Assembly: GCA_009841255.1 (NCBI GenBank)
Contig: VXMD01000020.1
Coordinates: 81,394-145,393, forward strand
DNA from: Candidatus Poribacteria bacterium
Lineage (GTDB): Bacteria > Poribacteria > WGA-4E > WGA-3G
Direction of reading: 5' to 3'
DNA: 64,000 nucleotides
The position numbers and the translations under genes were made by a program. How positions within the stretch are numbered: the first letter of the stretch is position 1; every line of letters begins with the position of its first letter. Shown here piece after piece: positions 18,722 to 27,556 of this stretch. The notes below the pieces were generated by a model. It was given only the letters and a program-made list of their open reading frames with translations. It made no database searches and had not been told where the DNA came from.

Positions 18722-18899
18722 ACTTTTGGTACCCTCAATGTGTATTAGATGAAAGAATAGTAGTTAGTAGTCAACCGTCGGCTGTTAGCGAGCATCCTGT
18801 CGATTTCCGTAAACGCTCGTCTCACAAGAAAACCGATGGTTCTTAGAAGTCCCTCTTTGCTAATTGCTGACTGCTGATGGCTGATTACTATAAACAGTA
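18722..18899. repeat. Gap with tandem-like short repeats
   Basis: Contains degenerate repeats of the GTTAGTAGTC / GCTGACTGCTGATGGCTGATTAC kind, also seen at 5128-5155, 17920-17950, 33500-33525 and 41330-41360. No coding region or clear promoter is visible. Confidence 0.45.
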
Positions 18900-19547
18900 T
18901 CAGAACGTATGTGTGAAGATTAGAGAACTGATACCCCTATCCCTTTGTTGCACTTGCACAGAAAACCTTCGATTATTATACGCCTCGGCTGTCTTCGGGG
19001 CATCAAAAATATTCCAAATGTGGATTCCGATGCCTGTTGCGAGAAGAACACCGCTGAGAAATGCGTGGTTCTTCATCCGGGTACGCCCCTGCTCGTACGT
19101 TAAAAATTCACCCGTCCGAATATCTTGAAATCCTGTTTCAAAAACATCTTGATCCCTGTAATGCAAGGCGCGCGCGATGTTATAGCCAGCGAGTGCGAAA
19201 GTCCCTAATTCGGCAGTTAGGAAGAAACTTGCCTTCGTATAATTGCCGGCGTAAGCTTGTCCCAATCCGGGCATAAAAGTTGACAACCGCGCGGCTTTCT
19301 TGAGATCAAGCGGTGGATAGTAGCGTTCTGCGTGTGACCGAAACAGTGGATACTCCGATTCGGTTTCAGGAGTATCCGATAAATAGTTACGCAGAAACGG
19401 TAGCGTTCTTTGATCTTTCGCATCAGATTTCTCATCAGCGGACGCGGTTTCAGCGTTTACCGAAACAGATCCGGTACTGGAAAGTAACAGAAACACAAGT
19501 AGCATACAGAAAGGCGGCACCCACACCGCCTCAACTCTTTTTCGCAT
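18900..19547 (-). CDS. DUF5683-family membrane-associated protein
   Basis: A 215-residue protein. An N-terminal signal segment (FCMLLVFLLLSSTGSV) is followed by a charged linker and then FMPGLGQAYAGNYTKASFF (about residues 90-108). That GLGQ/Y-x2-G-x2-K pattern is characteristic of DUF5683 and related small envelope proteins, and further hydrophobic stretches follow. AAGGAG lies 8 nt before the ATG. It sits 12 nt downstream of the FN3 lipoprotein gene, so the two are co-transcribed. Function is unknown; its position next to DUF3108 and the OMP-assembly genes points to the envelope. Confidence 0.75.
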   Translation of the reverse strand: MRKRVEAVWVPPFCMLLVFLLLSSTGSVSVNAETASADEKSDAKDQRTLPFLRNYLSDTPETESEYPLFRSHAERYYPPLDLKKAARLSTFMPGLGQAYAGNYTKASFFLTAELGTFALAGYNIARALHYRDQDVFETGFQDIRTGEFLTYEQGRTRMKNHAFLSGVLLATGIGIHIWNIFDAPKTAEAYNNRRFSVQVQQRDRGISSLIFTHTF

Positions 19548-19559
19548 GAAGTGTACTCC

Positions 19560-20357
19560 TTATTGAAGGTTCTTCAGAGAGGGTGCCAATTGGACGTTTT
19601 CTGGCTCGGTTTGGTACGCCCAATCAAAGATAACGGCATCGTCAGAAAGCTTACGCACCTGAATCTTGGCGAAGTTCCCATCAGGTGTATTGATAGCATA
19701 GACGTGCCCTTCAATGAGTTCAACAAATAGTGTTGTATAGCCAAATTCGGGAACGACATCAACACCATCGAAGTATTCGTGATACCCCAAATCTTGCATG
19801 AACGTCTCATTGTCGGAATAGAGGTACTTGACATTGATTTCAGTATCAAATCCGAAATAAACATCGGTTGCAGGTGTGTCCCACGGAATGCTCCCCTTTT
19901 CTGGTCGTGAGAAATCGAATCCGCTTCTTCCGGGGAAAAGTGTGTAATCGTCAAGGACGACGTTCTGTCCTTCGGGGCGCGGTGTATCCCAAGCCTCATC
20001 GCGACTCAATTGGCTCTCGTTTCCGTCGATGTCATAAGCGGAAACGGCGTAGTGGTAAGTCTCTCCGTTCCGTACTGTCGTATCTGTATAACGCGTAGCG
20101 TTGTCCGAGAGTTCTACCAAAGCATCAAAATCTGTACCGTTGCGTCCGCGCCACACCGTGTAGCCCGCTAAGTCGTATTCGGCATTCGGATACCACTCGA
20201 CGGTGACCTGCTGATCGCCCGTAATGGTCCTGACGCCGCGAGGCATCGCGGGTGGCTCATCATCCGTATTGCTGGTATCAACGTAACATCCACTAATATT
20301 ACCAAGTAACATAACGAAGAGTAGTGTTATGAGAATTCCGTTAATTTTGAGTAACAT
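19560..20357 (-). CDS. Fibronectin type III domain lipoprotein
   Basis: A 265-residue protein with a lipoprotein signal ending in the lipobox GNISGC (Cys24). One fibronectin type III domain follows (about residues 38-125: PRGVRTITGDQQVTVEWYPN to YHYAVSAYDIDGNES), then about 130 residues of unknown beta-rich sequence. It is anchored in the outer or inner membrane facing the periplasm or surface. GGAGG lies 9 nt before the ATG. It is the first gene of the leftward envelope operon. Confidence 0.82.
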   Translation of the reverse strand: MLLKINGILITLLFVMLLGNISGCYVDTSNTDDEPPAMPRGVRTITGDQQVTVEWYPNAEYDLAGYTVWRGRNGTDFDALVELSDNATRYTDTTVRNGETYHYAVSAYDIDGNESQLSRDEAWDTPRPEGQNVVLDDYTLFPGRSGFDFSRPEKGSIPWDTPATDVYFGFDTEINVKYLYSDNETFMQDLGYHEYFDGVDVVPEFGYTTLFVELIEGHVYAINTPDGNFAKIQVRKLSDDAVIFDWAYQTEPENVQLAPSLKNLQ

Positions 20358-20847
20358 GTTCTATTTCCTCCAGAGTTTGAATTGCGTTGAACTCTGTAAC
20401 GGATATCCTCCTAAATGTGTTGACAAGTTCTTATAAAATAATATCACAAAAGGCTTGGGAATGCAAGTCAAAAATTGACATTCCGTCCCAATTATGATAC
20501 AATACGAGGAGTGCCTCATAAAGCCTTTAATTCCTTGGATACTCACAGGAAGGCGCGGATACAAGCCACCCTAGCGGTGGTTGGTGACCGAAAGGCGCGG
20601 TTTAATGAAGAACACTTGTGAAACTTTCTGCATAGTCCAAATTGCGTAGTCCGTAATGAAATGGAGGGGTTTTGCTTGGGGTGTTTTTGCTTGGGTATTT
20701 CTGCGTATTGCTTGGGTGTTTCTGCGGATTTCCCCAAGATTCCCAGCCCGAGAAGCCCGTAGCTCGTAATGAAATGGAGAGCGGATCTACGGAGAGGCAC
20801 TTCATTTATCAGACCAACTTGACCGAACCGCAAGGTAAAATTAAAAA
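20358..20847. other. 490-nt intergenic region with promoter and dispersed repeats
   Basis: Holds a near-consensus rightward promoter (20475-20503). There is a stem-loop CCACC-CTAGC-GGTGG (about 20569-20583). A repeat block of CCCAAGCAAA units, in inverted orientation, covers 20670-20735, and two copies of CGTAATGAAATGGAG sit at 20652 and about 20765. It ends in a CCGCAAGG leader. Open frames here are low-complexity repeats, not genes. Confidence 0.6.
20475..20503 (+). promoter_or_regulatory. Near-consensus sigma-70 promoter
   Basis: TTGACA (20475-20480), a spacer of exactly 17 nt, then TACAAT (20498-20503). It reads toward the SixA-like gene 340 nt away, so the transcript would have a long leader made mostly of repeats. 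Confidence 0.65.
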
Positions 20848-21345
20848 ATGAAAACGATCCTGATTTTACGACACGCCAAATCCAGTTGGAATTATCCAGA
20901 ACTTTCCGATTATGATCGCCCTCTCAATAAACGGGGTAAACGGGACGCACCGCGCATGGGGAAACACCTGCGGGAACAAGGGTTAATTCCCGACAGGATC
21001 CTCACTTCATCCGCAAAGCGTGCGAGAAGAACTGCGAATAAAGCCGCAAAAGCGTGCGGTTATACGGGTAAAGTTAAAAAGTTAGATGCGTTTTACGATA
21101 GCGTCCCTGGCGTCTATTTTGAAACACTCCAAGCATTGCCAGACAAATATCAGCGCGTCATGGTCGTGGGACATAATCCGACAATGGAGGGACTTGTAAG
21201 TGCTTTGACGGGCGAGTTCAGACGGATGCCGACGGCGGCACTTGCCCATATTGAACTTCCCATCCAACACTGGAAAGCATTGAACTTGGATACAATAGGA
21301 ACCTTAGTCAACTTATGGACACCCAAAACGCTTTTCACCGATTGA
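20848..21345 (+). CDS. SixA-like histidine phosphatase
   Basis: A 165-residue histidine-phosphatase superfamily member. The RHG-type catalytic motif is LRHAKSSW (residues 7-14), and the second catalytic histidine is in VVGHNPTMEGL. Small SixA-type enzymes dephosphorylate phosphohistidine on phosphorelay or PTS proteins in the cytosol; that specific role is inferred from size and the AKSSW variant. It is preceded by CCGCAAGGTAAAATTAAAAA directly before the ATG. Its 3' end overlaps the following secreted-protein gene by 31 nt in another frame. Confidence 0.88.
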   Translation: MKTILILRHAKSSWNYPELSDYDRPLNKRGKRDAPRMGKHLREQGLIPDRILTSSAKRARRTANKAAKACGYTGKVKKLDAFYDSVPGVYFETLQALPDKYQRVMVVGHNPTMEGLVSALTGEFRRMPTAALAHIELPIQHWKALNLDTIGTLVNLWTPKTLFTD

Positions 21346-22709
21346 GTCAATTGTCACCAGTGGTGCTTCTTCTCCTGTTTGCGGGATTTTGCACACTCTG
21401 TAGATATTCCGCGGCTGAAATCCCTGTCTCAACAGCCAAAGATGGACAGTTCCTCCCATGGGTCGTGGACGATGATGAGGGGGGCGTTATTGTCATGTGG
21501 GAGGATTACCGGACCGGTAAGGATTGGGATGTCTACGCGCAGCGTGTCGACAGCAGTGGCACGGCGCGTTGGGAAGAAAATGGTGTCGCAATCTGCAAGG
21601 CGGATAGGAATCAACGTCGCTTACGCATGATTCAACACGAAGGGTATGCGATCGTTGTGTGGAACGACAGGCGCGATAGAAGTAATTGGGATATCTATGC
21701 GCAAGCGGTGAATCTCGAAGGTGATGTGCTTTGGCAAACGGATGGTATCCCTGTCTGCGTAAACGGTGCGGATCAATCCACACAAGCGATCTTGAGCGAC
21801 GGTGAAGGGGGAGCCATCTGCGTTTGGGAAGATGAGCGTCGAAGTTCTGAATTCCAAGATTTGTATATCCAGCGGATCACTGCGAAAGGCGAACCGATGT
21901 GGGAACCTAACGGCATACCCGTTTTTCCGTCAGAATCCCTCCAGAGCGATCCGATTCTGCTTGCAGACGGGACGGGTAGTTTCTATATTGTCTGGTGGGA
22001 TGTCATCGGGTATGACGCCTGGCACATCATGGCATACCGACTGAGTTTCGACGCGAAACCGTTGTGGGAGGCACCGCGCCTCATTTCGCCAGCGGAAGGG
22101 ATGCAAGGCGAACCGCGGGTGATTGCCGATGGCGAAGGCGGATTTATCGTCCTGTGGCAGGTTTACGAAAATTTTATCAACGATCAACTTTACGCCCAAC
22201 GGGTTGCGCCTGACGGTCGCAAATTGTGGGAGGACACAGGTGTTCCCATTTGCACTGCACCGGGTATCCAGAAACACGCCTCTGTTGCGGGCGACGGAGG
22301 CGGTGGTTTCATCGTTGTCTGGAGAGATGAGCGCGATGTCTATTCCGATTTATATATGCAGCGCATCCGTGCCGATGGAACTTCAGTCTGGGAAACAGAT
22401 GGTATCCCACTCTGCACAGCCGGTGGGCATCAGGACAAACCTTTCATCGTCCGAACTGCGGAAAACCGTTTCTCTGTGGTGTGGCTGGACTATCGAGAGG
22501 ACTTCGGTGAGGAGAGTAGCGACGCGATTTATCGCCAGCAAATTGATTTAGAAGGCAATTCGTTGTGGGAAAGAAATGGGGTCGCGGTTTCTACAAGTGA
22601 AGGGAAACACTATCCGCCGTTTGTGGTAACTGTTGGAACAGGAAAGTGGGTCGTTGTCTGGAGCAACACACAACAGGATAATGGAGATATCTATCTTGAA
22701 CGATTTTAG
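21315..22709 (+). CDS. Secreted beta-propeller-like repeat protein
   Basis: A 464-residue exported protein with a signal sequence (SPVVLLLLFAGFCTL). The mature part is made of about eight repeats of roughly 50 residues, each with DGEGG-x-I-x-VWEDER ... DLYIQRI ... G-x-x-WE-x-NG-I-P-V. This pattern suggests a WD-like or Asp-box-like propeller acting outside the cell. The start overlaps the SixA-like gene by 31 nt, which implies co-transcription. A 78-nt fragment of its last repeats is duplicated at 26360-26437. No function is recognisable. Confidence 0.78.
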   Translation: MDTQNAFHRLSQLSPVVLLLLFAGFCTLCRYSAAEIPVSTAKDGQFLPWVVDDDEGGVIVMWEDYRTGKDWDVYAQRVDSSGTARWEENGVAICKADRNQRRLRMIQHEGYAIVVWNDRRDRSNWDIYAQAVNLEGDVLWQTDGIPVCVNGADQSTQAILSDGEGGAICVWEDERRSSEFQDLYIQRITAKGEPMWEPNGIPVFPSESLQSDPILLADGTGSFYIVWWDVIGYDAWHIMAYRLSFDAKPLWEAPRLISPAEGMQGEPRVIADGEGGFIVLWQVYENFINDQLYAQRVAPDGRKLWEDTGVPICTAPGIQKHASVAGDGGGGFIVVWRDERDVYSDLYMQRIRADGTSVWETDGIPLCTAGGHQDKPFIVRTAENRFSVVWLDYREDFGEESSDAIYRQQIDLEGNSLWERNGVAVSTSEGKHYPPFVVTVGTGKWVVVWSNTQQDNGDIYLERF

Positions 22710-22724
22710 GTAGTTCGTTTTCCA

Positions 22725-23048
22725 TTATTTCAGCCACGCGAAAATAACCGCAGCGATCGCAACGACGATAGCGATCCAAGACTTTATATCCGTCCAGAAT
22801 TCGCCCCGCCCTTCAAGTTTGCCACGGACCCATGCCATACCTTGCTCAAGCGACGAGAGTCTTGTTTCAATAGACGACATCCTGTCATCAATCCTATTCT
22901 CAATAGACGACATTCTGTCATCGATAGACGACATCCTATTTTCAATAGACGACATTCTGTCATCAATCCTATTTTCAATAGACGACATTCTGTCATTAAT
23001 CTTCGAAAATTGATCTAACAGGAGTTCTTCAAATTTTTCTTGATTCAT
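22725..23048 (-). CDS. Coiled-coil protein with C-terminal membrane anchor
   Basis: A 107-residue protein. Residues 18-68 are repeated units of (I)DDRMSSIENR, a regular heptad-like coiled coil, and residues 85-106 form one membrane helix (WIAIVVAIAAVIFAWLK). The nucleotide sequence repeats accordingly (TCAATAGACGACAT units), so copy number may vary by slippage. A similar architecture is encoded at 43191-43571. Function is unknown; such tail-anchored coiled coils resemble XhlA-type or DUF1640-type proteins in layout only. Confidence 0.7.
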   Translation of the reverse strand: MNQEKFEELLLDQFSKINDRMSSIENRIDDRMSSIENRMSSIDDRMSSIENRIDDRMSSIETRLSSLEQGMAWVRGKLEGRGEFWTDIKSWIAIVVAIAAVIFAWLK

Positions 23049-23397
23049 TTAGGGACTCCGTTTTCTCTGTGTGTTTCTCCGACCTCGCGAGGGCATAGAG
23101 ACCAATTGCTGTAGATGCGAGTTCTTGGCACGGAACCAACTGAAAAGATGCCAACATCGGGATATCGCAGTATCCATAAGAATATTATTACATTTTTTTA
23201 GAGCTGCGTCAAGCCTTTATTTACATCGTAAGTTACCATCTTTGTAGCATAATCTGTTAGATTGTGCCTCCCGTATCCCTACACAAGCAGGAGGAGCGCA
23301 GACTAACAGTCTACGCTACAAAAACGCCAGATCTCAATGACTTTCAATGAAAACAGTCTCTATAGGTTTCCTAAAATCTCGCAAGTAGCAACTTGGG
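23049..23397. other. 350-nt gene-free region
   Basis: Contains the promoter candidate for the coiled-coil gene and palindromic pieces such as AGACTAACAGTCT (about 23300-23312) and CATAATCTGTTAGATTGTG (about 23247-23265), two variants of one hairpin repeat. No open frame with coding character is present. Confidence 0.5.
23185..23212 (-). promoter_or_regulatory. Candidate promoter of the coiled-coil gene
   Basis: On the minus strand TTGACG (23207-23212) is followed after 16 nt by TAATAA (23185-23190) in an AT-rich setting upstream of the gene starting at 23048. Confidence 0.4.
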
Positions 23398-26256
23398 TTA
23401 CTTCATGATAAGCATTTTGCGCGTTGCCGTGAAATCGCCTACGGTGAGTGTATAGAAATAGACGCCACTTGCCACTTTCTCACCCGATTCATTTCTACCG
23501 TCCCAATACGCCGCACGGCTCTTGTCATGATAAATTCCCACAAGTTGATGTCCCAATGCCAACGTCTGCACCAAGGTACTATTGGCAGCATAAATACGCA
23601 ATGTGACATCTGCGGCTTTTGCCAACTGATATGGTATCCACGTTTCCGGATTGAAGGGGTTCGGGTAGTTCGCAAGGAGCCGCGTCTCCGTGGGACGGAT
23701 CGCTGCTAAAAGGGATTCTAAGAAGGCGATAGCGTGTTCGTATTTCAGCAAGCTATCGTTTTCGGCACGTAAGATGTCAAGCTGCATCGCAAGGCGTGCG
23801 GGATCCAAAGATGTTACTGTCTCTCCAAATGATGGCGCAGCTGCAGCCACTGGATCGTCAAGAGCCTCAATGACAAGTAGCACGTCTGCAATGTTGATGG
23901 TGCCGTCGGCATTGACATCAAAGTTCGGGTTTGCTGGCGGATTTTCGCCAAGTGCTATTACGACCAGGAGCAAATCGGTTTTGTTAACTTTCTTATCCTG
24001 ATTGACATCCTCTGCTCGATCGGTAGGCACGGGGGCGGTGGTCGCCGGAGTCGCAACTACTACTGGCTGTGGAACATCAATATCAACACCGCCGGGGAGT
24101 TCCCACAGTCGGACTGTCCGATCTTGACTGCCACTGGCAAGTAGCCGTCCATCAGGGCTGAACGCTATGCTGCGGACACCTCCCGTATGTCCTTCAAGCG
24201 TTTTTTCCTCTTGACCCGTCTCTGTGTTCCACAAGCGAACCTTGTTATCCCAGCCACTACTGGCGAGTAGTCGTCCATCGGGGCTGAACGCTATGCCCGA
24301 TACTACACTCGTATGTCCAGTAAGCGTTTTTTTGAGTTCTCCGGTGTCTGGATCCCATAACCGAATCTTGTTATCTTCATTTCCACTGGCAAGCGTCTTG
24401 CCATCCGGGCTGAACGCCACTGATCTCACTCTTGTGTGTTCAGTGAGTGTGCTTTTGAGTTCTCCGGTGCTTGGATCCCATAATCCAATGGTTCCGTCTG
24501 CGCTGCTGCTGGCAAGCGTTCCCCCGTCAGGACTAAAAACAACAGATTCGATACCATGCGCATGGCCACTGAGTGTGTTTTTGAGTTCTCCGGTGCTTGG
24601 ATCCCACAATCGAACGGTGTTGTCCCAACTGCCAGAGGCAAGTGCTTGCCCATCAGGAGAGAACGCGACACTCATTACAGCCTTTGGTAATATGAGACTG
24701 ATTTTGTATTGTTTCGTCTCTGAACTCCACAATCGTATCTTTTTATCCCAGCCTGCACTGGCGATAGTTTCGCCATTGGGAGAAAACGCTACAGCCCAAA
24801 CAGTATCCGTGTGTCCGGAAAAAATCGCTTCGGATTGACCAGGTGCCTCTCTGGAAGTTGACAAGGATGCTACCTCAGTCAAGAGATATTCAAGAACAGC
24901 AATTCCTTTTTTCTGATATTCATCCTCAATGTCAAGCTGCTTGGCATCAGTCAGCCACTTCTGAACAGTTTTTGCTTCGAAGGTTTCAACGGCTTGCAAA
25001 GCAGACACGCTTCCCGCAACCAAAAGCACATCAATAATACTGACAACCCCATCTTCGTTGACATCCGCTGGATATTTTCCACGGTGTCCGTAACGCGAGG
25101 CAATAGGGGTTAAATCCGAGAGGTCCACAGTGCCATCACTGTTAACATCCAAAACGTTTCGAGCAAGAACTGCCTCATCTAACTTGAGAGGAAACGTCGC
25201 CCAAGTGATGTTGCCGTTAACATCAATAATCTGAAGCGTCACTCTATCAACGATTTCTGCTGTTCTAACAACGGATTCGATTGTGCTCGTTTCGCCGCTT
25301 AATCGTTCACAATCGAACAATCTGTAGGCTCCCCATCCTCTCCATTTAGTTCTTCCTAAAATTGTTGGCACTAACAACTGAGCTTGATGAAGGCCGTCGG
25401 TGTCTGTTACCTTAAAACGGAGGCTTATTACATCCTGATTATAAGTTCGTATAGAAAGCAGTTGAATCTCCCCAGGTTTGTTGTTGAATATTGGTTTGGT
25501 ATTAAAGAAACGGTTGATGGATAGCCACTCGGCATTACACTTAGATAATCGAAACCCGAGTCCGCCTGTGACAGTGTCTTCCTGACCTTCTCGAGTATCG
25601 TGCTCCAACGCAAAGGCATGTCCGAGTTCATGTAGCGCCACCTTCAATGGGTGATCATACGTAGGCACATCATCAAAGAAGCAGTGCCCTGATGCGGGGA
25701 TAATGGCAGAACCTCCAAGAATTTGCTGCCCTAGGGTTAGGTCTCTATGTCTCATCGCACCTGAACCAAAGGTAAATACGAACCTCTCCCCACCGGCAGG
25801 CAGAAAACTCGAACCACCCAACCCACAAGCACCGCCATCGTTTAGGGTTTCATAACTCACATCTACAGCGATGAAATAGATATGTTCGAGGTCATCAAAG
25901 TGTTCATAAAATTCTTCCCAAATTTTGAAATCGCTGTTCCCTGTGTAATAATAGTCCTCTTCAAATTTTCCATCGATACGATGGACTACAGGTTCTCCAG
26001 TACTATCGGTTTCAACCCGAAAGGTTTTTCTGCCGTATTCGTGTCGTTCCATCTCGTCGGCGAAAAATTGCTGAGAATCTTTAATCAATTGACGGAGTGC
26101 TATTATTCTGTCCGGTCGAGCGGGACGATCACTTGGTAGAAAGTAAACGAGTCGTACACTCGGCTGTGCCAAAGTGCCTTGGGCAAAACCTCTAGGTAAA
26201 ACAATGAGTGTAAAAAAAGCGAGTAGTATTACTGTGAAATATAATGTCGTTTTCAA
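23398..26256 (-). CDS. Secreted metallopeptidase-like, dockerin, WD40, dockerin protein with Por-type sorting domain
   Basis: A 952-residue exported multidomain protein. After a signal peptide there is a zinc-peptidase-like domain with HELGHAFALEHD (about residues 213-224). It is followed by a type I dockerin pair (DVNSDGTVDLSDL and DVNEDGVVSIIDV), seven WD40 repeats (GHTDTVWAVAFSPNG onward, about residues 480-735), and a second dockerin pair (DVNQDKKVNKTDL and DVNADGTINIADV). The C-terminal sorting/FlgD-like domain starts at NYPNPFNPETWIPY and ends KMLIMK, as in type IX secretion cargo. The start is TTG with AAGGA 10 nt upstream. A related peptidase-dockerin gene lies between the CRISPR arrays. 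Surface attachment is inferred from the domains. Confidence 0.85.
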   Translation of the reverse strand: MKTTLYFTVILLAFFTLIVLPRGFAQGTLAQPSVRLVYFLPSDRPARPDRIIALRQLIKDSQQFFADEMERHEYGRKTFRVETDSTGEPVVHRIDGKFEEDYYYTGNSDFKIWEEFYEHFDDLEHIYFIAVDVSYETLNDGGACGLGGSSFLPAGGERFVFTFGSGAMRHRDLTLGQQILGGSAIIPASGHCFFDDVPTYDHPLKVALHELGHAFALEHDTREGQEDTVTGGLGFRLSKCNAEWLSINRFFNTKPIFNNKPGEIQLLSIRTYNQDVISLRFKVTDTDGLHQAQLLVPTILGRTKWRGWGAYRLFDCERLSGETSTIESVVRTAEIVDRVTLQIIDVNGNITWATFPLKLDEAVLARNVLDVNSDGTVDLSDLTPIASRYGHRGKYPADVNEDGVVSIIDVLLVAGSVSALQAVETFEAKTVQKWLTDAKQLDIEDEYQKKGIAVLEYLLTEVASLSTSREAPGQSEAIFSGHTDTVWAVAFSPNGETIASAGWDKKIRLWSSETKQYKISLILPKAVMSVAFSPDGQALASGSWDNTVRLWDPSTGELKNTLSGHAHGIESVVFSPDGGTLASSSADGTIGLWDPSTGELKSTLTEHTRVRSVAFSPDGKTLASGNEDNKIRLWDPDTGELKKTLTGHTSVVSGIAFSPDGRLLASSGWDNKVRLWNTETGQEEKTLEGHTGGVRSIAFSPDGRLLASGSQDRTVRLWELPGGVDIDVPQPVVVATPATTAPVPTDRAEDVNQDKKVNKTDLLLVVIALGENPPANPNFDVNADGTINIADVLLVIEALDDPVAAAAPSFGETVTSLDPARLAMQLDILRAENDSLLKYEHAIAFLESLLAAIRPTETRLLANYPNPFNPETWIPYQLAKAADVTLRIYAANSTLVQTLALGHQLVGIYHDKSRAAYWDGRNESGEKVASGVYFYTLTVGDFTATRKMLIMK

Positions 26257-26359
26257 AATTTGTTTTTCCTTTCTCGGAAGTTAATTGTAGGTTGCGTTTA
26301 CATTTGAGCAGCAGGAGTGGAAGGACGTTCTTGCACCACAGAAATGACATAACTCCGAA

Positions 26360-26437
26360 CAGGATAAACCTTTCATGGTCCGAATTGTAGAGAACCGCTT
26401 CTCTGTGGTGTGGTTGGACTATCGAGAGGACTTCGGT
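26360..26437 (+). pseudogene. 78-nt fragment of the propeller gene
   Basis: Seventy of 78 nt match 22431-22508 in the secreted propeller gene, encoding DKPFMVRIVENRFSVVWLDY and the following REDFG. The similarity stops sharply at both ends. It is a stray gene fragment lying just past the 3' end of the SdiA-regulated-like gene. Confidence 0.75.
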
Positions 26438-26452
26438 AAAGTTGATGAAGCA

Positions 26453-27550
26453 CTATTGCCGGCTTTCGGAAACCGGATAAACGGTGAGTCTCGCTTTCCC
26501 GCCCACTCCCTCATCAGCGATGATGAAGGCACCATCCGCAGCGAAGGTGATACCTTCAGCCTGCCGATGCCATTCGGCAGGAAACTGCTTGGCGGCAACG
26601 ACCTGACCACCAGGCGTAATCTCCACAATCGCCCTCTGACGAGACGCAACGACAAAGTAATTTCCTGACACAGCGTGTCGTTCGATTCCGGAGGGCTGAA
26701 ATTCCTTCCCCTCGATATAGCGTGTGAATTCAATGACAGGTATGACGATATGTGCATCTTCGATGAGCTGCTTCTCATCAATCGACCAATGATATATTAC
26801 CAACTGTTCCTTCAGCGCTGCACTACGGGCATCTTTGCACATGAGTAAGAGTGCCCGCTGGCTTGCGTCGTACGCTAAACCCTCTATTTCGTAATCTCTG
26901 CCGACGCCGGTCGTATAGATATTATAAAGAACAGACGCCCCATCAACTCCCCGACTGCCCTCGTATATGCGCCCTGAACTTGTGACCAAATAGACCTGAT
27001 CACTAACTGTCGCAATCCCCTCAAAATCAGCGTTCACTGGATTCTTCATATCTGCCAATTGGAATGCTTTTAGGATTGTCCCATTTTTATAATCTATCTC
27101 GTGAATAACGCCCTTTTCATCATTATGAGCCAAGAGGCGATTGTCCAACGTCATTGCCAATCCAGAAATCTCCTTGAGACGTCCGGGCAACTTCCAATGC
27201 GTCGCAGTCTCTACTTTCAGGTCATAGCTTCCGAGAGATATTTTCCTTTGTCCTACCGCCTTCGTGTTTATCGAAAACTGCTCAATCATAAAGTCTGGAT
27301 TCATATTTAACAAATTTTCACTCAAACCTACTGATGGATTCTCCTTATCGACGATCTCTCCATTCAAATCTGTTGATGGATTTTCTCTATCAACGATCTC
27401 TTCACTCAAGCCTGTCGATGGATTTTCTTTATCGACGATCTCTTCACCCAAACCTGTTGGTGGGTCCTCTCTATAAACCATCGACACCAAAAGGATAAGA
27501 AAACTAACGATAAGAAATCCTAACAAGAGTTTATTTCCATGATTCTGCAT
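26453..27550 (-). CDS. SdiA-regulated-like beta-propeller protein
   Basis: A 365-residue protein with an N-terminal membrane anchor or signal (LLLGFLIVSFLILLVSM). It continues with four tandem 14-residue units of the type GEEIVDKENPSTGL (about residues 34-83) and then a propeller of the SdiA-regulated family (WKLPGRLKEISGLAMTLDNRL; GIATVSDQVYLVTSSGRIYE; EGLAYD; EGITFAADGAFIIADEG). The domain most likely faces the periplasm. The gene starts 6 nt after the DUF4956 stop, so it is the last gene of the four-gene operon. No reaction is known for the family; phytase-like propellers are the nearest fold. Confidence 0.78.
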   Translation of the reverse strand: MQNHGNKLLLGFLIVSFLILLVSMVYREDPPTGLGEEIVDKENPSTGLSEEIVDRENPSTDLNGEIVDKENPSVGLSENLLNMNPDFMIEQFSINTKAVGQRKISLGSYDLKVETATHWKLPGRLKEISGLAMTLDNRLLAHNDEKGVIHEIDYKNGTILKAFQLADMKNPVNADFEGIATVSDQVYLVTSSGRIYEGSRGVDGASVLYNIYTTGVGRDYEIEGLAYDASQRALLLMCKDARSAALKEQLVIYHWSIDEKQLIEDAHIVIPVIEFTRYIEGKEFQPSGIERHAVSGNYFVVASRQRAIVEITPGGQVVAAKQFPAEWHRQAEGITFAADGAFIIADEGVGGKARLTVYPVSESRQ

Positions 27551-27556
27551 GTGTGA

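Noticed and set aside
20543..20833. 96-codon frame in the intergenic region
   Set aside because: The sequence consists of dispersed repeat units; no RBS or family resemblance.
22850..23000. Short regular DNA repeats resembling a CRISPR array
   Set aside because: They encode in-frame coiled-coil units (DDRMSSIENR) of one protein; there are no unique spacers between them.
27310..27470. 42-nt tandem repeats resembling an array
   Set aside because: They are coding repeats of the SdiA-regulated-like protein with no spacers.
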